Shown in pieces: positions 52,335-63,150 of a stretch of DNA of 64,000 bases. Origin of the DNA: Reticulascus tulasneorum (lineage: Eukaryota > Ascomycota > Sordariomycetes > Glomerellales > Reticulascaceae). How positions within the stretch are numbered: the first letter of the stretch is position 1; every line of letters begins with the position of its first letter. The stretch lies in the NCBI GenBank assembly GCA_001557505.1, contig LSAX01000003.1, positions 4,092,001 to 4,156,000 of the forward strand, written 5' to 3'. The notes below the pieces were generated by a model. The model was not told the origin of the DNA, did no database searches, and saw nothing but the letters and a program-made list of their open reading frames with translations. The position numbers and the translations under genes are program-made.

Positions 52335-54093
52335 ATGGCAGAGGAGAAGAATATCCCGGATCTCGCGGTCGCAACCCAGCCAGTCCCACACCATGTTGAG
52401 GCCGGCGATTCAACGTTCAACGGCGCCGGCATCCCCCGACCAAAGGGATGGATGTACAAAGGCTTCAAAATCGGCAAGCGCGAGCTCTGGTACGCCTCAC
52501 CAAAAGTCCAGCTTCTCATGGTCTCATTCGTCTGCTTCCTTTGCCCGGGAATGTTCAATGCCCTCGGTGGTCTGGGTGGTGGTGGCCAGGTCGACGGCAG
52601 CGTCCAGGATGATGCCAACGTCGCGCTGTACAGCACATTTGCCGTTGTAGGCTTCTTCGCCGGCACATTCGCTAATCGCCTGGGAATTCGATTGACGCTT
52701 TCAATTGGTGGGCTCGGCTACTGCATCTACGCTGCTAGCTTCTTGAGCTATTCGCACAATAAGAACCGCGGATTCAACATTTTCGCCGGCGCATTCCTCG
52801 GTGTTTGTGCGGGTCTGCTCTGGACAGCCCAAGGTGCCATCATGATGAGCTACCCGCCAGAGAATAGCAAGGGTCGATATATCTCGTGGTTTTGGATGAT
52901 TTTCAACCTGGGTGCTGTTATTGGGTCTTTGGTAAGACACTCGCTCCTACATATTCTTTTTACCCACTGGTCCAAGCTACGACTTCTCTCCTGTTGAGAA
53001 CACGCTGCATCATGGCTTCAGTTTAGGCAGCATAAATGCTAATACGGCTTCAGATTCCCCTTGGTGAGAACATCAACAAGATCGCCGGCCCTGTCACCGA
53101 CGGAACCTACGCCGCCTTCATTGTTCTCATGTTCCTTGGTGCCGTACTCGCCCTCGGCCTCTGCGACGCCGGCAAGGTTCAGCGAGAAGATGGATCCAAA
53201 GTCATCATAATGAAGAATCCTTCATGGCAATCTGAGTTCAAGGGCCTGTGGGAGACACTTCGAGACGACCCTTGGATTGTGCTCCTCTTCCCCCTGTTCT
53301 GGAGCTCCAACACTTTCTACACATACCAGGGCAATGGTTTCAACGGCGCCCATTTCAACGTGAGGACCAGAGCACTAAATAACTTGCTCTATTGGTTATC
53401 TCAAATCATCGGCGCGTTGGTCTTTGGCTATGCGCTCGATTTCAGCACAGCGCGCAGAAGCCTGCGTGCCCGGGTGTCGTTCGGTGCCCTGATTGTGCTG
53501 ACATTTGTTATCTGGGGCGGTGGCTATGCCTGGCAAAAGAAGCAGGTTCCAAGAGAAGTGGCTGAGTCGGAGGGCTTTGTAAAATGGGACTGGACAGATG
53601 GTGGCGAGAACTATATCGGACCTCTATTCCTATACATGTTTTACGGATTCTTCGATGCCGCGTGGCAGACTTGCATCTACTGGTATGAAACTCCCCCTTG
53701 GTTTGATCTTAGATCTGGTCTAACGTTAGACGCAGGTACATGGGCGCGCTCTCCAACTCCAGCCGAAAGGCGGCCAACTTGGCTGGCTTTTACAAGGGCA
53801 TCCAGTCTGCCGGAGCCGGTTTGTCACCCAATACACACTTACCTTCAAGAAGAGTTTGCTAACATTTTACTGCAGCGGTATTCTGGCGTCTAGACGGCTT
53901 GAAGAAGCCGTTCGATGTCATCTTCGGGGCCACCTGGGGCTGCCTCGCTGCTGCCTTATTCATCGCCGCTCCAGTCATCATGCGCATCCAAGACACCATT
54001 CCTATTGAAGACGATCTTAAATTCACCGACGAGACGATCGACGATGTTGTTGCTCCAGGAACCCTCCAGAGTGACAAGCACTTGGAGGCATGA
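52335..54093 (+). CDS. UNC93-like multi-pass membrane protein (MFS superfamily)
   Basis: Four exons, 52335-52931, 53054-53682, 53736-53818 and 53876-54093, give 508 residues; introns are 122, 53 and 57 nt. The start is the Met in a good context (acaATGg), seven codons after an upstream in-frame Met. A hydrophilic N-terminus leads to SPKVQLLMVSFVCFLCPGMF and GLGGGGQVD, characteristic of fungal UNC-93/DUF895 proteins. Exon joins restore YWYMGALSNSSRKAANLAGF, the usual conserved segment near TM10. About eleven to twelve membrane spans are expected. Function in fungi is unknown; animal UNC93 proteins regulate channels or receptor trafficking, so transporter or regulator are both open. It is convergent with the peptidase homologue, 341 bp away. 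Confidence 0.93.
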
Positions 54094-54434
54094 GCCTGGG
54101 TACTGGATTGGGCTGGATTGATGCAGAGAATCAGGGGCTCGTGGATTCGTGGCGTTGCGTGATGCAATTATATCCCAATGCAACCAAAGAGATATTATGA
54201 CTGAACGAGGAGTCAGTTGATGTTTGTGCATGGGAATTTATTATACCAGATTTTGTTCGAGTCTAGAGGTTGAGACTTCTTGGATCTTCGCCCTATTGTC
54301 CATTATATTGTGCGGTTTAGCATTTGGCCTAGTGATAATGTTGCAGGCGAACCAACCTAATCATAAGCATGCAGTGGCTTGTGCGGCCTTACATTCGACC
54401 TAGTGATATTGTATCGAGAATGATGCAGACGAAT
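54094..54434. other. convergent 3' intergenic region
   Basis: Short tail-to-tail spacer between the UNC93-like and peptidase-like genes. Most of a tandem duplication lies here and continues into the peptidase coding end. Confidence 0.6.
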
Positions 54435-54459
54435 CTAATCATGCGCATGCAGTGGCCTT
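54310..54459. repeat. head-to-tail imperfect duplication of about 71/79 bp
   Basis: Two adjacent units, 54310-54380 and 54381-54459, both start GTGCGG, share CCTAGTGATA in the middle and end with GCATGCAGTGGC. Unit 2 carries substitutions and about 8 extra bases. The second unit overlaps the last codons and stop of the minus-strand peptidase-like gene. Confidence 0.8.
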
Positions 54460-55973
54460 TGTTGAACCACTGGGCTTCCTAGAATTGAAGAGCTGCTCAG
54501 GATCGGGCGGGTTTCATGCTCTGCGGGAATGGTCCCAATCGCCGAAGATTCCATCGAATCCGCCTCCCGCCATATCCGCTCAAAACTCTGGATCTGTCTC
54601 TTTAATGCACCCATATCAATCAAGCTCCTCTCATCGAAGTCTTTCGGAAACTCGTTTAACAACCAGCTGGGTGCCGTGACCAAGGAGACTTCCGGAATTC
54701 CTACTAGCAAGAACGGAAGACCCTCACCAGGTTGCTGTTGTGGTCCCACGTTTGGATTAATGATGCGGGTGACGTTCGGTATTGCTCCAGTCCAATGCCG
54801 GTACGTCAGCTCTGCGAGCTCAGGCGTTGCAGCATAGAGTAGTTCTTCCTCGGGATCATGTGTATTGTAGTATTTATTGGAGGGCACATCTTCCTTGTAA
54901 GCAACCGCGCCGAGATGCTCGACGCAACTGGCAAAGACAGCCTTCAGCCGGCTCGGCGATGTGCCATTCCATAGATCTGGGTTGTCGAGTAGCCATCGGG
55001 TGGTTGAACGTTTGGCTTTCGAAAAAGGAGCAGAATGGATATGCGCAGTGATGAAGGCGAGTATCGTAGTACGCCTTGGTGGTGAGCACAGCAGGGACTT
55101 GGCATAGTACAAGAGGGCGATGTGGCCGTTCTCTTCTACTACATTTGTTCCGTCAGTGTGCGTATTTATGATTACAGACTCGTGTGGTCGTTCAGTGCCG
55201 GGGAATATGACCCATATATTGCGTGTGGGGGTATCCAGAACCAGCTGGCCGGGCAGGGTGACCCTAGCATTGGTGTTGGACCCTGAAGCGGCTCTGACAG
55301 AGCGAGCCGCCTCTCCGGACACGAACAGTGCCGGCATGTCATGGTAAGGGGTATGAAAGGGGGCGTACAAGCCTGACGCAAGGCCATCACTGATGTTTTC
55401 CCATACGTATACAACTGCCTTCACCCCGGCTTCTTTCGCTCGGTCCAGATGAACAATGAAGGTATTGGCAGCTGTGCTGGGAATTCCAGGAACCGTTGAT
55501 TCCCACGCAGAAGACCCCGGCCAGAGAGGTAGCATGGCCCTTGGGTCGATGGGGAAGTTAGTAATATTCACAACGGCAATGCCCCCTTGAGCACGCGTCC
55601 AGTCTGGTGGCTGCGACGAGCCGATGAGGCTAACCAGCGGGCCACTGACGCCTTCACTAGGGGTGTGTCCCGAGTAAGCGACGGACGAAGAGACAGCAAT
55701 GTTCTGCCCGTCGATGCTTAGGCCAACCGGGCCGAGAGAAGTGTCGTCGTATGCGAACGTCATGATGTCTTCGTAAACATGGAGACCTTGCAACTCGAGC
55801 TGGCCTTTGATCCTGTCAATCAGTCGATTGTGAGGGCCAGAGGCAGTACGCCGGGAGCCCAGCGAAGCAAGATAATCTATCTCGGACTCAAGCCAGGGAT
55901 CCAGGTTTTGCTGAAATGAGCACACGAAGATGACTAGGGCCGAGCGGATGACGAGCTTCAATAGCAATGCCAT
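54435..55973 (-). CDS. secreted PA-domain / M28-like peptidase homologue
   Basis: Single exon, 512 residues. A hydrophobic N-terminus (about 5-20) acts as signal peptide or anchor. Residues about 80-245 form a PA-like region with FIVHLDRAKEAGVKAVVYVW. From about 250 an M28-like fold begins, with the metal-site motif NTHTDGTNVVEENG (H272, D274, E280/E281). The usual M28 Glu-Glu general-base pair expected some 30-40 residues later is not visible; AHIHSAPFSKAK is found there instead. The protein may be a divergent peptidase or a pseudoenzyme. The C-terminal tail is encoded within a tandem duplication. It is divergent from the Zn2Cys6 gene across a 565-bp promoter region. Confidence 0.85.
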   Translation of the reverse strand: MALLLKLVIRSALVIFVCSFQQNLDPWLESEIDYLASLGSRRTASGPHNRLIDRIKGQLELQGLHVYEDIMTFAYDDTSLGPVGLSIDGQNIAVSSSVAYSGHTPSEGVSGPLVSLIGSSQPPDWTRAQGGIAVVNITNFPIDPRAMLPLWPGSSAWESTVPGIPSTAANTFIVHLDRAKEAGVKAVVYVWENISDGLASGLYAPFHTPYHDMPALFVSGEAARSVRAASGSNTNARVTLPGQLVLDTPTRNIWVIFPGTERPHESVIINTHTDGTNVVEENGHIALLYYAKSLLCSPPRRTTILAFITAHIHSAPFSKAKRSTTRWLLDNPDLWNGTSPSRLKAVFASCVEHLGAVAYKEDVPSNKYYNTHDPEEELLYAATPELAELTYRHWTGAIPNVTRIINPNVGPQQQPGEGLPFLLVGIPEVSLVTAPSWLLNEFPKDFDERSLIDMGALKRQIQSFERIWREADSMESSAIGTIPAEHETRPILSSSSILGSPVVQQRPLHAHD

Positions 55974-56538
55974 CCTTTGTTCTTGGCTTGATTTGGTTGT
56001 CGTTGTTCACCACCTTGATCTGATTGTCACCGAGCTTTGGCACAGCGCATGGATCGCACGGACCCGGTGGAGATTGTCTACGATGGAGCACGGTAATCTG
56101 TACGCGTGGCCTGTGTCTTTCTTGTCGATACGGACTACAGCCCAGGTCAATGGACTGCAAACCGTGCTTTTAGAATCCCGTACGAAGTACTAGGTATTTC
56201 TGAGGGATTGGACACCCAGACCTTGTGGAGCGAGAATTGGGGCTAATAGTGAATGCGGACGGGCAGGGGGTTTGCCTCGTAAACTAAACCGTACTCGGAA
56301 TAGCCAGCAGGATGCCAAGGGATCGGAACATGCCGCCAAGGATCTTGGAAACATGAAGATAATGGACCTCGTTCGCGCGAGTCGACTCCTATTCCATTTG
56401 CTCAACCAACTGCGGACTGGTTACGGATGCAAAATATTAGAGTTTACAACATCATTTTTGTTCTCAGAAGCTCCGAAATGCCTCCTGGCTCCCGGCGGTC
56501 CCATTTGAAGTCGCGTAACGTAAGATTCATGTTTCCTG
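55974..56538. promoter_or_regulatory. shared divergent promoter region
   Basis: 565 bp between the start codons of the minus-strand peptidase homologue and the plus-strand Zn2Cys6 regulator. No supported coding frame, and no clear TATA box was seen for either gene. Confidence 0.5.
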
Positions 56539-58143
56539 ATGCCCCAAACGCCTAGCGCTGATGTGTTACTCAAGGGATGCGGCCAATGCAAGAAGAGACA
56601 TGTTAGGGTTTGTGCCTTCGAGGCGTCACTGCCATCTTTTAACCTGTAGTGGCTGAATCAGATGTGACCTCTAGTGCAATTTACAAGCACCCGTCTGCTC
56701 TAACTGCCAGAGGCGGAAGGTGGAATGTGACTATTTCGCATTGAGCCAGCCGGACCTCCCTCCCAGCAAAAGCAAGAAAACATCAAGCGACCTGCGGCAC
56801 GACCCTGACAACAGTGGCGGCGGCTTATGGGAGACTGCCACCCAAGCTCTGTTCGAAAGCTCGCCCAGGTCTGATCTGTCATCATCCGCCTCCAGTACAT
56901 CCCCGATTTCACAACAATTTTCCACACCTTTGCACAGCTTTGAAGTCCAGGAAGGTCACACAGAGATATTGAGACTCGATCCCGTTTCCCAAGATGTTAA
57001 TCCCCTGTCCTTTCTATGGTGGAAGCGAGTGCTTGGCAGTCAGGTCTTCGGCTTCGATTATCTGAGGCCCTTGGTGGCCTCACTGACATCAATTTTCCGC
57101 ATGTCGACTTGCTCGCCAGGGTCTTCACTAGCCTATGTTCCAGCGATTCAAGAGAACATCGAGGCATCGAATTTGTTTCGAAGATCAGGAACAGAGGTGA
57201 ATTGGGTAAGTACACCCTTTAGGCTCTGATGCTCTCGCGGGTACCTTCAACTTCACCTTCTTTGAGCTAGCAGAACCCACTCCTGTATCTTCTTACACTA
57301 TTCTTCGACTTCCACTCCTACCATGGCCCATCACGCAGAACACCCATAGCTAATTCCCATATTTCAGACCAACTGGCAAGCTGTGCTGTTCTTTGGAATT
57401 GGCATGACCATATTTCAACTCGCAGCTGCCCAGTCCGCCTCCGACGAGGCCTTCGACTTTCTTGAAATGTTTCATGTGTTGCGACAAAATTCAGAACTGG
57501 TCGCTAAGGTTGGCCCATACTTTGATCAAAGTCTTCTGAGAGCATTCTTGAAGCAGCGTCAACGCCAGTTCAGATTTTCTGTGGATGAACAGTCGCTTCG
57601 AGCCATCCAGAGGCTCGATACTGTGACCTATCCAAAGTCCACGTCTAAAGAGAGTCGCCAGGCCTGCCTCCTCGCTATTAAAGCTTTGGAAGAATGGGTC
57701 GTGGTGGTGATGGGTCACCCTCGGAACTGGTCTGACTTCATAGGGTTTCCAGCTGTCATTCAGTAAGTTGTTCTCCTTGCAACCCCAGTCGTCTTTGCTA
57801 CTCAACCCTCCATCACCTCTGGGTTTTCACCTTCGCCCGACTATATATATATTGATGCCACCCTTGTAGACCCGAGTTTGTTGAACTTCTCCATGGGCGC
57901 CATCCCGTTGCCCTGTTGATATATATTCACTGGTGCGCTTTTATGCATCGATCGCCTGGTCGTTGGTTTCTTGATGGCTGGGCTCGGCGTGCTGCCACTG
58001 CCGCAACAGTCTACTTGGGACCAGATTGGGGTGACCTGTTGGAATGGCCGATGACCGTGTTGGCAACTGAGCCGCCAAGCCATTCTATAGAGGACTTGAC
58101 AGGCTTAGCAGTTCTCTTTCATGTGGCGCATGGTGGGGTATAA
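56539..58143 (+). CDS. Zn2Cys6 transcription factor, Upc2-like fungal regulator type
   Basis: Four exons, 56539-56607, 56675-57205, 57368-57762 and 57870-58143, keep one frame of 422 residues. The first junction, phase 0, completes the binuclear cluster: C14-x2-C17-x6-C24-x6-C31-x2-C34-x6-C41, with the basic KKRHVR loop, all within the first 45 residues. A Ser/Pro-rich linker follows. The C-terminal half has the pattern of the fungal-specific regulators related to Upc2, including NWQAVLFFGIGMTIFQLAAA and the final HWCAFMHR...WFLDGW and GPDWGDLLEWP blocks. It should be a nuclear DNA-binding regulator. The 162-nt third-exon-proximal intron (57206-57367) is long for this window and its boundaries are the least certain. 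Target genes are unknown; its neighbours encode secreted hydrolases. Confidence 0.88.
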
Positions 58144-58737
58144 CGCGAAAATGAATCGCATACAACAACCACACTCTTACAATGGAGCTCTAAGCTTTCC
58201 ATTGATCGCTGCTACTTGTTACATGTAACTGAATATCGCACGCTGCTGGTGTGCTGGAAGCTCGCAGTGTTTGGTGCCTAATAAAGTACTGATTTTTTTC
58301 TATCCTCGTATTCAGAATCCAGCTCCGTCATGAGACAAGTCCAATTTCCGGCTTCAACCCTGGCTGGGAAGATGCGTAACCAAACTTTTGGAGGCAAACG
58401 ACACAAATTTTCCATGCTCAGAAAAGCACTTGGCCGTTGTTCGGCAAATATAGCTGCGGTACCCCTCCACGTGCGATATTCCCGGTAAAGCACGCAATTC
58501 AATTAAACCTACTCCGTACAGATGTATACATAGCGGGTTGAGGCGCAGAGTGACCTGTCCCAGTTGGGTTTAGTTTACGAATCTGCCCTCTGGAGGTGCT
58601 CTCCGAGAGACTTCTGCTGCTTAGAACAAGTATATAAAGTGTTCAATGGATAGAGAGAAAACCAATAAATCAAGTCAATTTCATCTTGTTCACTGTCTTA
58701 ACTTATCCACGGTCTTTGCCAGTATTTCTATACAACG
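58144..58737. other. intergenic region with esterase promoter
   Basis: 3' flank of the regulator and promoter of the secreted hydrolase. A clear TATA element lies near its right end; no gene seen. Confidence 0.55.
58631..58638 (+). promoter_or_regulatory. TATA box of the secreted hydrolase gene
   Basis: TATATAAA about 100 nt upstream of the ATG at 58738. It is the best TATA match in the window. Confidence 0.6.
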
Positions 58738-60033
58738 ATGGCTCTATCTCGAATGTCCCTCGCGGGGATACTGAATGTCGCGATATCTCTCTTTGTTGCC
58801 GTTTCAGCCCAAACGCCTTCTTGCGATCCTGCATTCAACACCGGTTTCGGGCTGGGTGGACGCCCGCTTCTACCAGCTGTCAATGTATCAACCGCGGAGC
58901 CAACTGGGACATACAAGGTCGGAGTGAGTTTCGAAACCTACTGTTTCGAGGGACGCGGCGTCACTCTAAGCTATTGGTACCCTGCCCTTCCGTCATCCTC
59001 TTCGGAGCCTTATGTTTCTGCCGGCGGCATTGTTGGTCAGGCAGTCCAAGACGCACCAGTTGACTCCTCGGGCGGCCCTTACCCACTAATTGTCTTCTCC
59101 CCCGGGTTGGCAGCCGTCAATGATGCATACTACTTTTACACCCAAAATCTGGCCAGCAACGGCTACGTTGTTGTCAGTATCCAGCACTTCGATGCGAGGA
59201 ACGCCAACATTACATCCAAGTTATACGCGCTGGCACTAGCACAGATATATTCGGTACTCGGACAGACCAACGACGCTGTGATTGAACTGTACACCGACTG
59301 GTTCCGGGAGACCCAGTACGGGCTCACCTATCGCCCCCAGGAGATAAAGTTTGCGCTTGCCCAGACAACTGAGTCTGCTAACAACGAGTCATCTCCGTTT
59401 TACGGCATTATCGACACCGACAGAATCGGAATGAGCGGCCACTCTCTCGGCGGATTCTATACCAACATTGTTGGCGGAGGGATGCCCATGTACTGTGATT
59501 ATGCCATGTCGCCAGTGGAGCTGGACCCGACCTTTCCCATCCTCGTCGACGTCAGTCCCTGCGCATTTCCGGCACGCCAAAACTTGTCATGTCCCTTTGC
59601 ACTTCACGATTCTCGTATCAAGGCCATTGTTCCGCTTGCGGCACCTACTTTTCTCACCAGGTCCCAACTAGCCCGGAGCGCGGCCCAGATGACGATTCCA
59701 ATGATGATAATTACAGGGGACAACAAGACTTCTGAGACTACCACTTGGATTCAGCGCAAAGTCTACAACAACGCAGCTGGGCCGAGCTATTGGGTCATGG
59801 TTAAGGATACCAACCACTACATGGTTGCCGACTCCTATGGCCTAAACCCTACGTTATCCGCCAACTTCTCCCCCGATGACAAGGCGAATTTCCTTGATAA
59901 GGCGGCTGTATACATGACGTACTCCACCGCATTTTTCGACTACTACGTCAAAGGAATCACATCCGCCAATGCGACATTGAATACTAATTCTTCGTCATTC
60001 GTATTGGAGCTAAGCTCCCGTAACGAGCAGTAG
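58738..60033 (+). CDS. secreted alpha/beta-hydrolase (PAF-acetylhydrolase/esterase-like)
   Basis: Single exon, 431 residues, with a signal peptide ending near ...AVSAQT (about residue 24). An alpha/beta-hydrolase fold follows. PYPLIVFSPGLAAVNDAY (about 114-130) is the first core strand and oxyanion region. The nucleophile elbow is GMSGHSLGGF with Ser236. Asp328 (IITGDN) and His360 (DTNHYM) are placed to complete the triad. Several N-glycosylation sequons are present. The layout resembles fungal platelet-activating-factor acetylhydrolase-like and chlorogenate/cutin-type secreted esterases; the substrate cannot be told. It is likely exported to hydrolyse ester bonds. Met6 is an alternative start. 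Confidence 0.9.
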   Translation: MALSRMSLAGILNVAISLFVAVSAQTPSCDPAFNTGFGLGGRPLLPAVNVSTAEPTGTYKVGVSFETYCFEGRGVTLSYWYPALPSSSSEPYVSAGGIVGQAVQDAPVDSSGGPYPLIVFSPGLAAVNDAYYFYTQNLASNGYVVVSIQHFDARNANITSKLYALALAQIYSVLGQTNDAVIELYTDWFRETQYGLTYRPQEIKFALAQTTESANNESSPFYGIIDTDRIGMSGHSLGGFYTNIVGGGMPMYCDYAMSPVELDPTFPILVDVSPCAFPARQNLSCPFALHDSRIKAIVPLAAPTFLTRSQLARSAAQMTIPMMIITGDNKTSETTTWIQRKVYNNAAGPSYWVMVKDTNHYMVADSYGLNPTLSANFSPDDKANFLDKAAVYMTYSTAFFDYYVKGITSANATLNTNSSSFVLELSSRNEQ

Positions 60034-61685
60034 CGGCTCAGATATTCTCTTTTGACTGCTAGTTATCAAGAACACCATCAACATTGTATAACACTTTTCG
60101 GGAAGGAGGGTTCGATCGCTCAATCAAGCTGCGGACGGAGCACAAGGTTAGAGGCATCTGGAGTATTGAAATGGTGGAAGTTAATCGAGGGGTATTTATG
60201 ACATGATAGTTCCAAAAACAGAAAAGTTGAAGTCTTGGATAATCGAGATGGTCTCTCATCAACACGATCTTTTCAGCTCAAATGTCTCAACAGATACGCG
60301 GTGATAGATTAACTGGCCATACTCTCACTTGAATGAGTCTGTTCGGGACCCAGAGCTCGACCCCGAATCTTGCCCCAGGTACGAACTCATCAGGACTTCA
60401 GAAATAGGATCCGATCCGAACATTCCTTAGAATTTTGATCGCTTTATTAGGCTAATGATACGGTTGACACTCCCATACCACCCCCCCCTCCTGCCGCAAA
60501 GCGTCGAGCCGTCGAGAGTGATCTTTGTTGTGTCACAACAAAAATCCTAATGTGATACTGATTCGCAGATCAAATGTGTCTCCGAGCAATTATCTGGCTT
60601 GGCTGCCATGAGACTGGGCAAACAAGATACGGAAAATCGCGTCTGGAGATTCCGGATCGTGTGCTGGTCGCTCACCTTAACGTACCTGAGCACCTTCAAC
60701 CTCATGTTAAAATAGTATAATGTTCAGGTTGTGGTAGCACCCGCCTCCGCACGCATACCACTCAGTTGTCTTGTTACGCTAATGTGCAAATACAAGCGAA
60801 GAGGCTTTGAAGACTACCACCGACGTGTAGCTACTTCCCCCCGCCATGGTTCCTCTCCTCTTTGACCTGACATCTTTCTACGGCTATATGCGAGCTTCAA
60901 CAGTTTAAGCCAGCTGAGACAAGTAGTCATACCACCGCAGTTGCACAACCTATTTCAATTCCATCTGCCCGCAAGTAATCGGCGAGTGACTTGAACTCCC
61001 ATCTTCGAATTGGTACTGATGTGGTAATTGCTCGCGTTGTCTGTACCGCAATGGTGAATTCCAGCGTTCTCGTACTCCAAATCATATCAACTCTGAGACT
61101 GTTCTCGTAACCCAATATGAGGCAGCCAGAAGTGTACTAAGACTTGCTCAAATGTAACCGATCTTGGTCTCCCTGCATTTCAGTGCATCTCGAAATCGAA
61201 GCCATCAAGGCCAAGGACGGGGTAGAAGTCCGCAAGGAACAAGGCAGAATTCAATCGGCTCAATGGACCATCTGCCATAGGATCGATCATATGGATATTC
61301 CTCAACAGAGAAGTGCCGGTGAGCGCAACATGAGGCTCCGCCGAACCCCCCACAGTTAATCATGGGATCGACTTGAGCGAGTAAGCCTCCCGGAACATAT
61401 TTCAAGGAAACAGAACGCATAATTGGACAATTGGGTCTTGGAGGTGGCCCAAATCCACCGTACATGCAGGTTCGGTCTTTTATCTTTCAGCCGGGCCGCT
61501 CATTACCCAGATTACAATATCCCGACATCGTAACATTACTTTCAAATCATCTTTTGCAGTCTTTTCGCTGCGGGGTAAAACTGAATTCAAGTATGACAAC
61601 ATCAGCATATATCTTCAGACGACGCACATCGAAGTTGGGCATGAGTTTCAGGAGACTTTTCGATATAGGTTTCGATCCCGCAGAA
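60034..61685. other. intergenic region, no gene recognised
   Basis: About 1.65 kb. A minus-strand frame at 61205-61465 is cysteine- and proline-rich, but it has no signal peptide or motif and is not called. The rest shows only short frames. Confidence 0.5.
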
Positions 61686-61699
61686 TATAAACCGCCACC

Positions 61700-62498
61700 A
61701 TGAGATTTGCTACTCTTGCCCTAGTCGCCCTTCCTTTTGTGCAGCAGGCTCTTGCATCGCTTAATTGCACCGCAGTTGCGGCGATTACAGCTCGAGAATG
61801 CGAGTGGGAAGGCTGTAAGGCCAGGGCCACAGCCAAGGTCGGAGACGTCCTGCATGCAGGATGCCGAGCTGACTGTAGCACGCTTGACAAGTGAGTGTCT
61901 CAACGCGTAGACTTGCTCTATTTGGACATATTCTAAGTGGATATTCTAGCCCCTGGCTGCAGCTGTACGACGGCTCATTTGTCCGTACAAACGAGCTTGT
62001 TGCAAACTGCCGATATTTCTGCAACCCCTATGCTATCACTGGTAAGCAGATCGGGTCACTTGCACTCCAACAAACCGAGCCTAATTTTAGTTCAGGTCTT
62101 CCCACCTGTGCCTGGGAGCATGGCCAGCCTGATCCGGCTCTGAATGTCTGCGCCGCCTCCTCTGTGATGGGTCTTGCAGGCAAGCTTGCAACCACATTGA
62201 CTTTGGGCTCAGAGCCAGCGCCATTCGCAGGTGTGGCCACTGCTGGCAGTGCTTGCGACTGGACCAAGACGCCTGCGACTTTGCCGGCGGTTACGACCCG
62301 TGTGCCTCTTGGGACGCCTACAGTTCCGGCAGTCACGGCGACTGCAAGTGCTCCGGTTACGTCGACAGCAGCTCCGGCAATCAGGGGAATTCACCGAGAG
62401 TTCCGTTCTTGAGGGCTGATTGCATGTCCGGAGAGGAAGGCTCGAAAACAGGAAAATGGAGGCCAAATGTCCAGCGAGGAAAAGGCTCGAGGTGGTGA
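61700..62498 (+). CDS. small secreted Cys-rich protein with SH3b-like region; 3' structure unresolved
   Basis: Start in a strong context (accgccaccATG). Exon 1 61700-61890, intron 61891-61949, exon 2 61950-62041, intron 62042-62095, exon 3 from 62096. Signal peptide MRFATLALVALPFVQQALA, then a cysteine-bearing region to about 95 whose order of features (CKARATAKVGDVLHAGCRAD, then PWLQLYDGSFVRTNEL) resembles a bacterial-type SH3 (SH3b) repeat. After LPTCAWEHGQPDPALNVCAASSVMGLA the original frame runs on as Thr/Pro-rich sequence to a stop near 62412. A second frame from about 62268 (DACDFAGGYDPCASWDAYSS...) looks more protein-like and Cys-rich and stops at 62498. A GC-AG intron near 62180-62267 would join them. 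A TATA-like site lies only about 10 nt before the ATG, so the true transcription start is unclear. Wall- or peptidoglycan-binding is a possibility for SH3b, not shown. Confidence 0.6.
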
Positions 62499-63150
62499 TG
62501 GACATTGTACTTACATTCTGGAGGCTTATACGCTTATGATCGGCGTTTGCCGCTGTATATATTGATCATGATGTGTCAGAAGTATGACTGCGAGAAAATA
62601 ACAGTTACGACACCTCCTTGGCGCCAATCCTTGACGTCGATGTTGTTCTTGGCTCTGGAGTACGAGACACAACCAGCGACTGGCCCCGAAGATCTACTAG
62701 GTACTCGCCAAAGCCTATTAACGGCAGAGCCGAGAAAGGAAGGTGCGACCAATGCTCTGATAACTCTCATTACCAAATGGGGACGAGAACCCGAAGCCAC
62801 AAAACCTCAATGTCAGGCTCGTATTCCGCAGTGACGGACTCGACTATTGTAGTTGATATTAGTCAATAAAGGGCCTTACAATGCAACACCGGCAGACTTA
62901 GAGTACAGATAAGATGCAAATCTGGAAACCTGTATGTCTTGTACAAACTTAAAACTCGCGATAGTAGGGAATGTCAACTCCTCACTGGCCTGATGTCGGC
63001 ACACCGCTGTGAGGCAGTGCATGTAAGCAAGGCTTGGAGGCTGTGCACATACACCCACCTGCATCTGTAAAAATCAATAATACATTTCGAACCTCGACAA
63101 AGAGGTCCTGGGTGGCCTCTCATTTATTTAGCTTCATATGTAGTCCATGA
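62499..63150. other. intergenic region, no gene recognised
   Basis: Between two secreted-protein genes. A plus-strand frame at 62505-62834 has no signal peptide or motif. If the preceding gene has further introns, part of this could be its 3' end. Confidence 0.4.

Noticed and set aside
61205..61465. Minus-strand Pro/Cys-rich frame
   Set aside because: No signal peptide or family; too little support for a gene.
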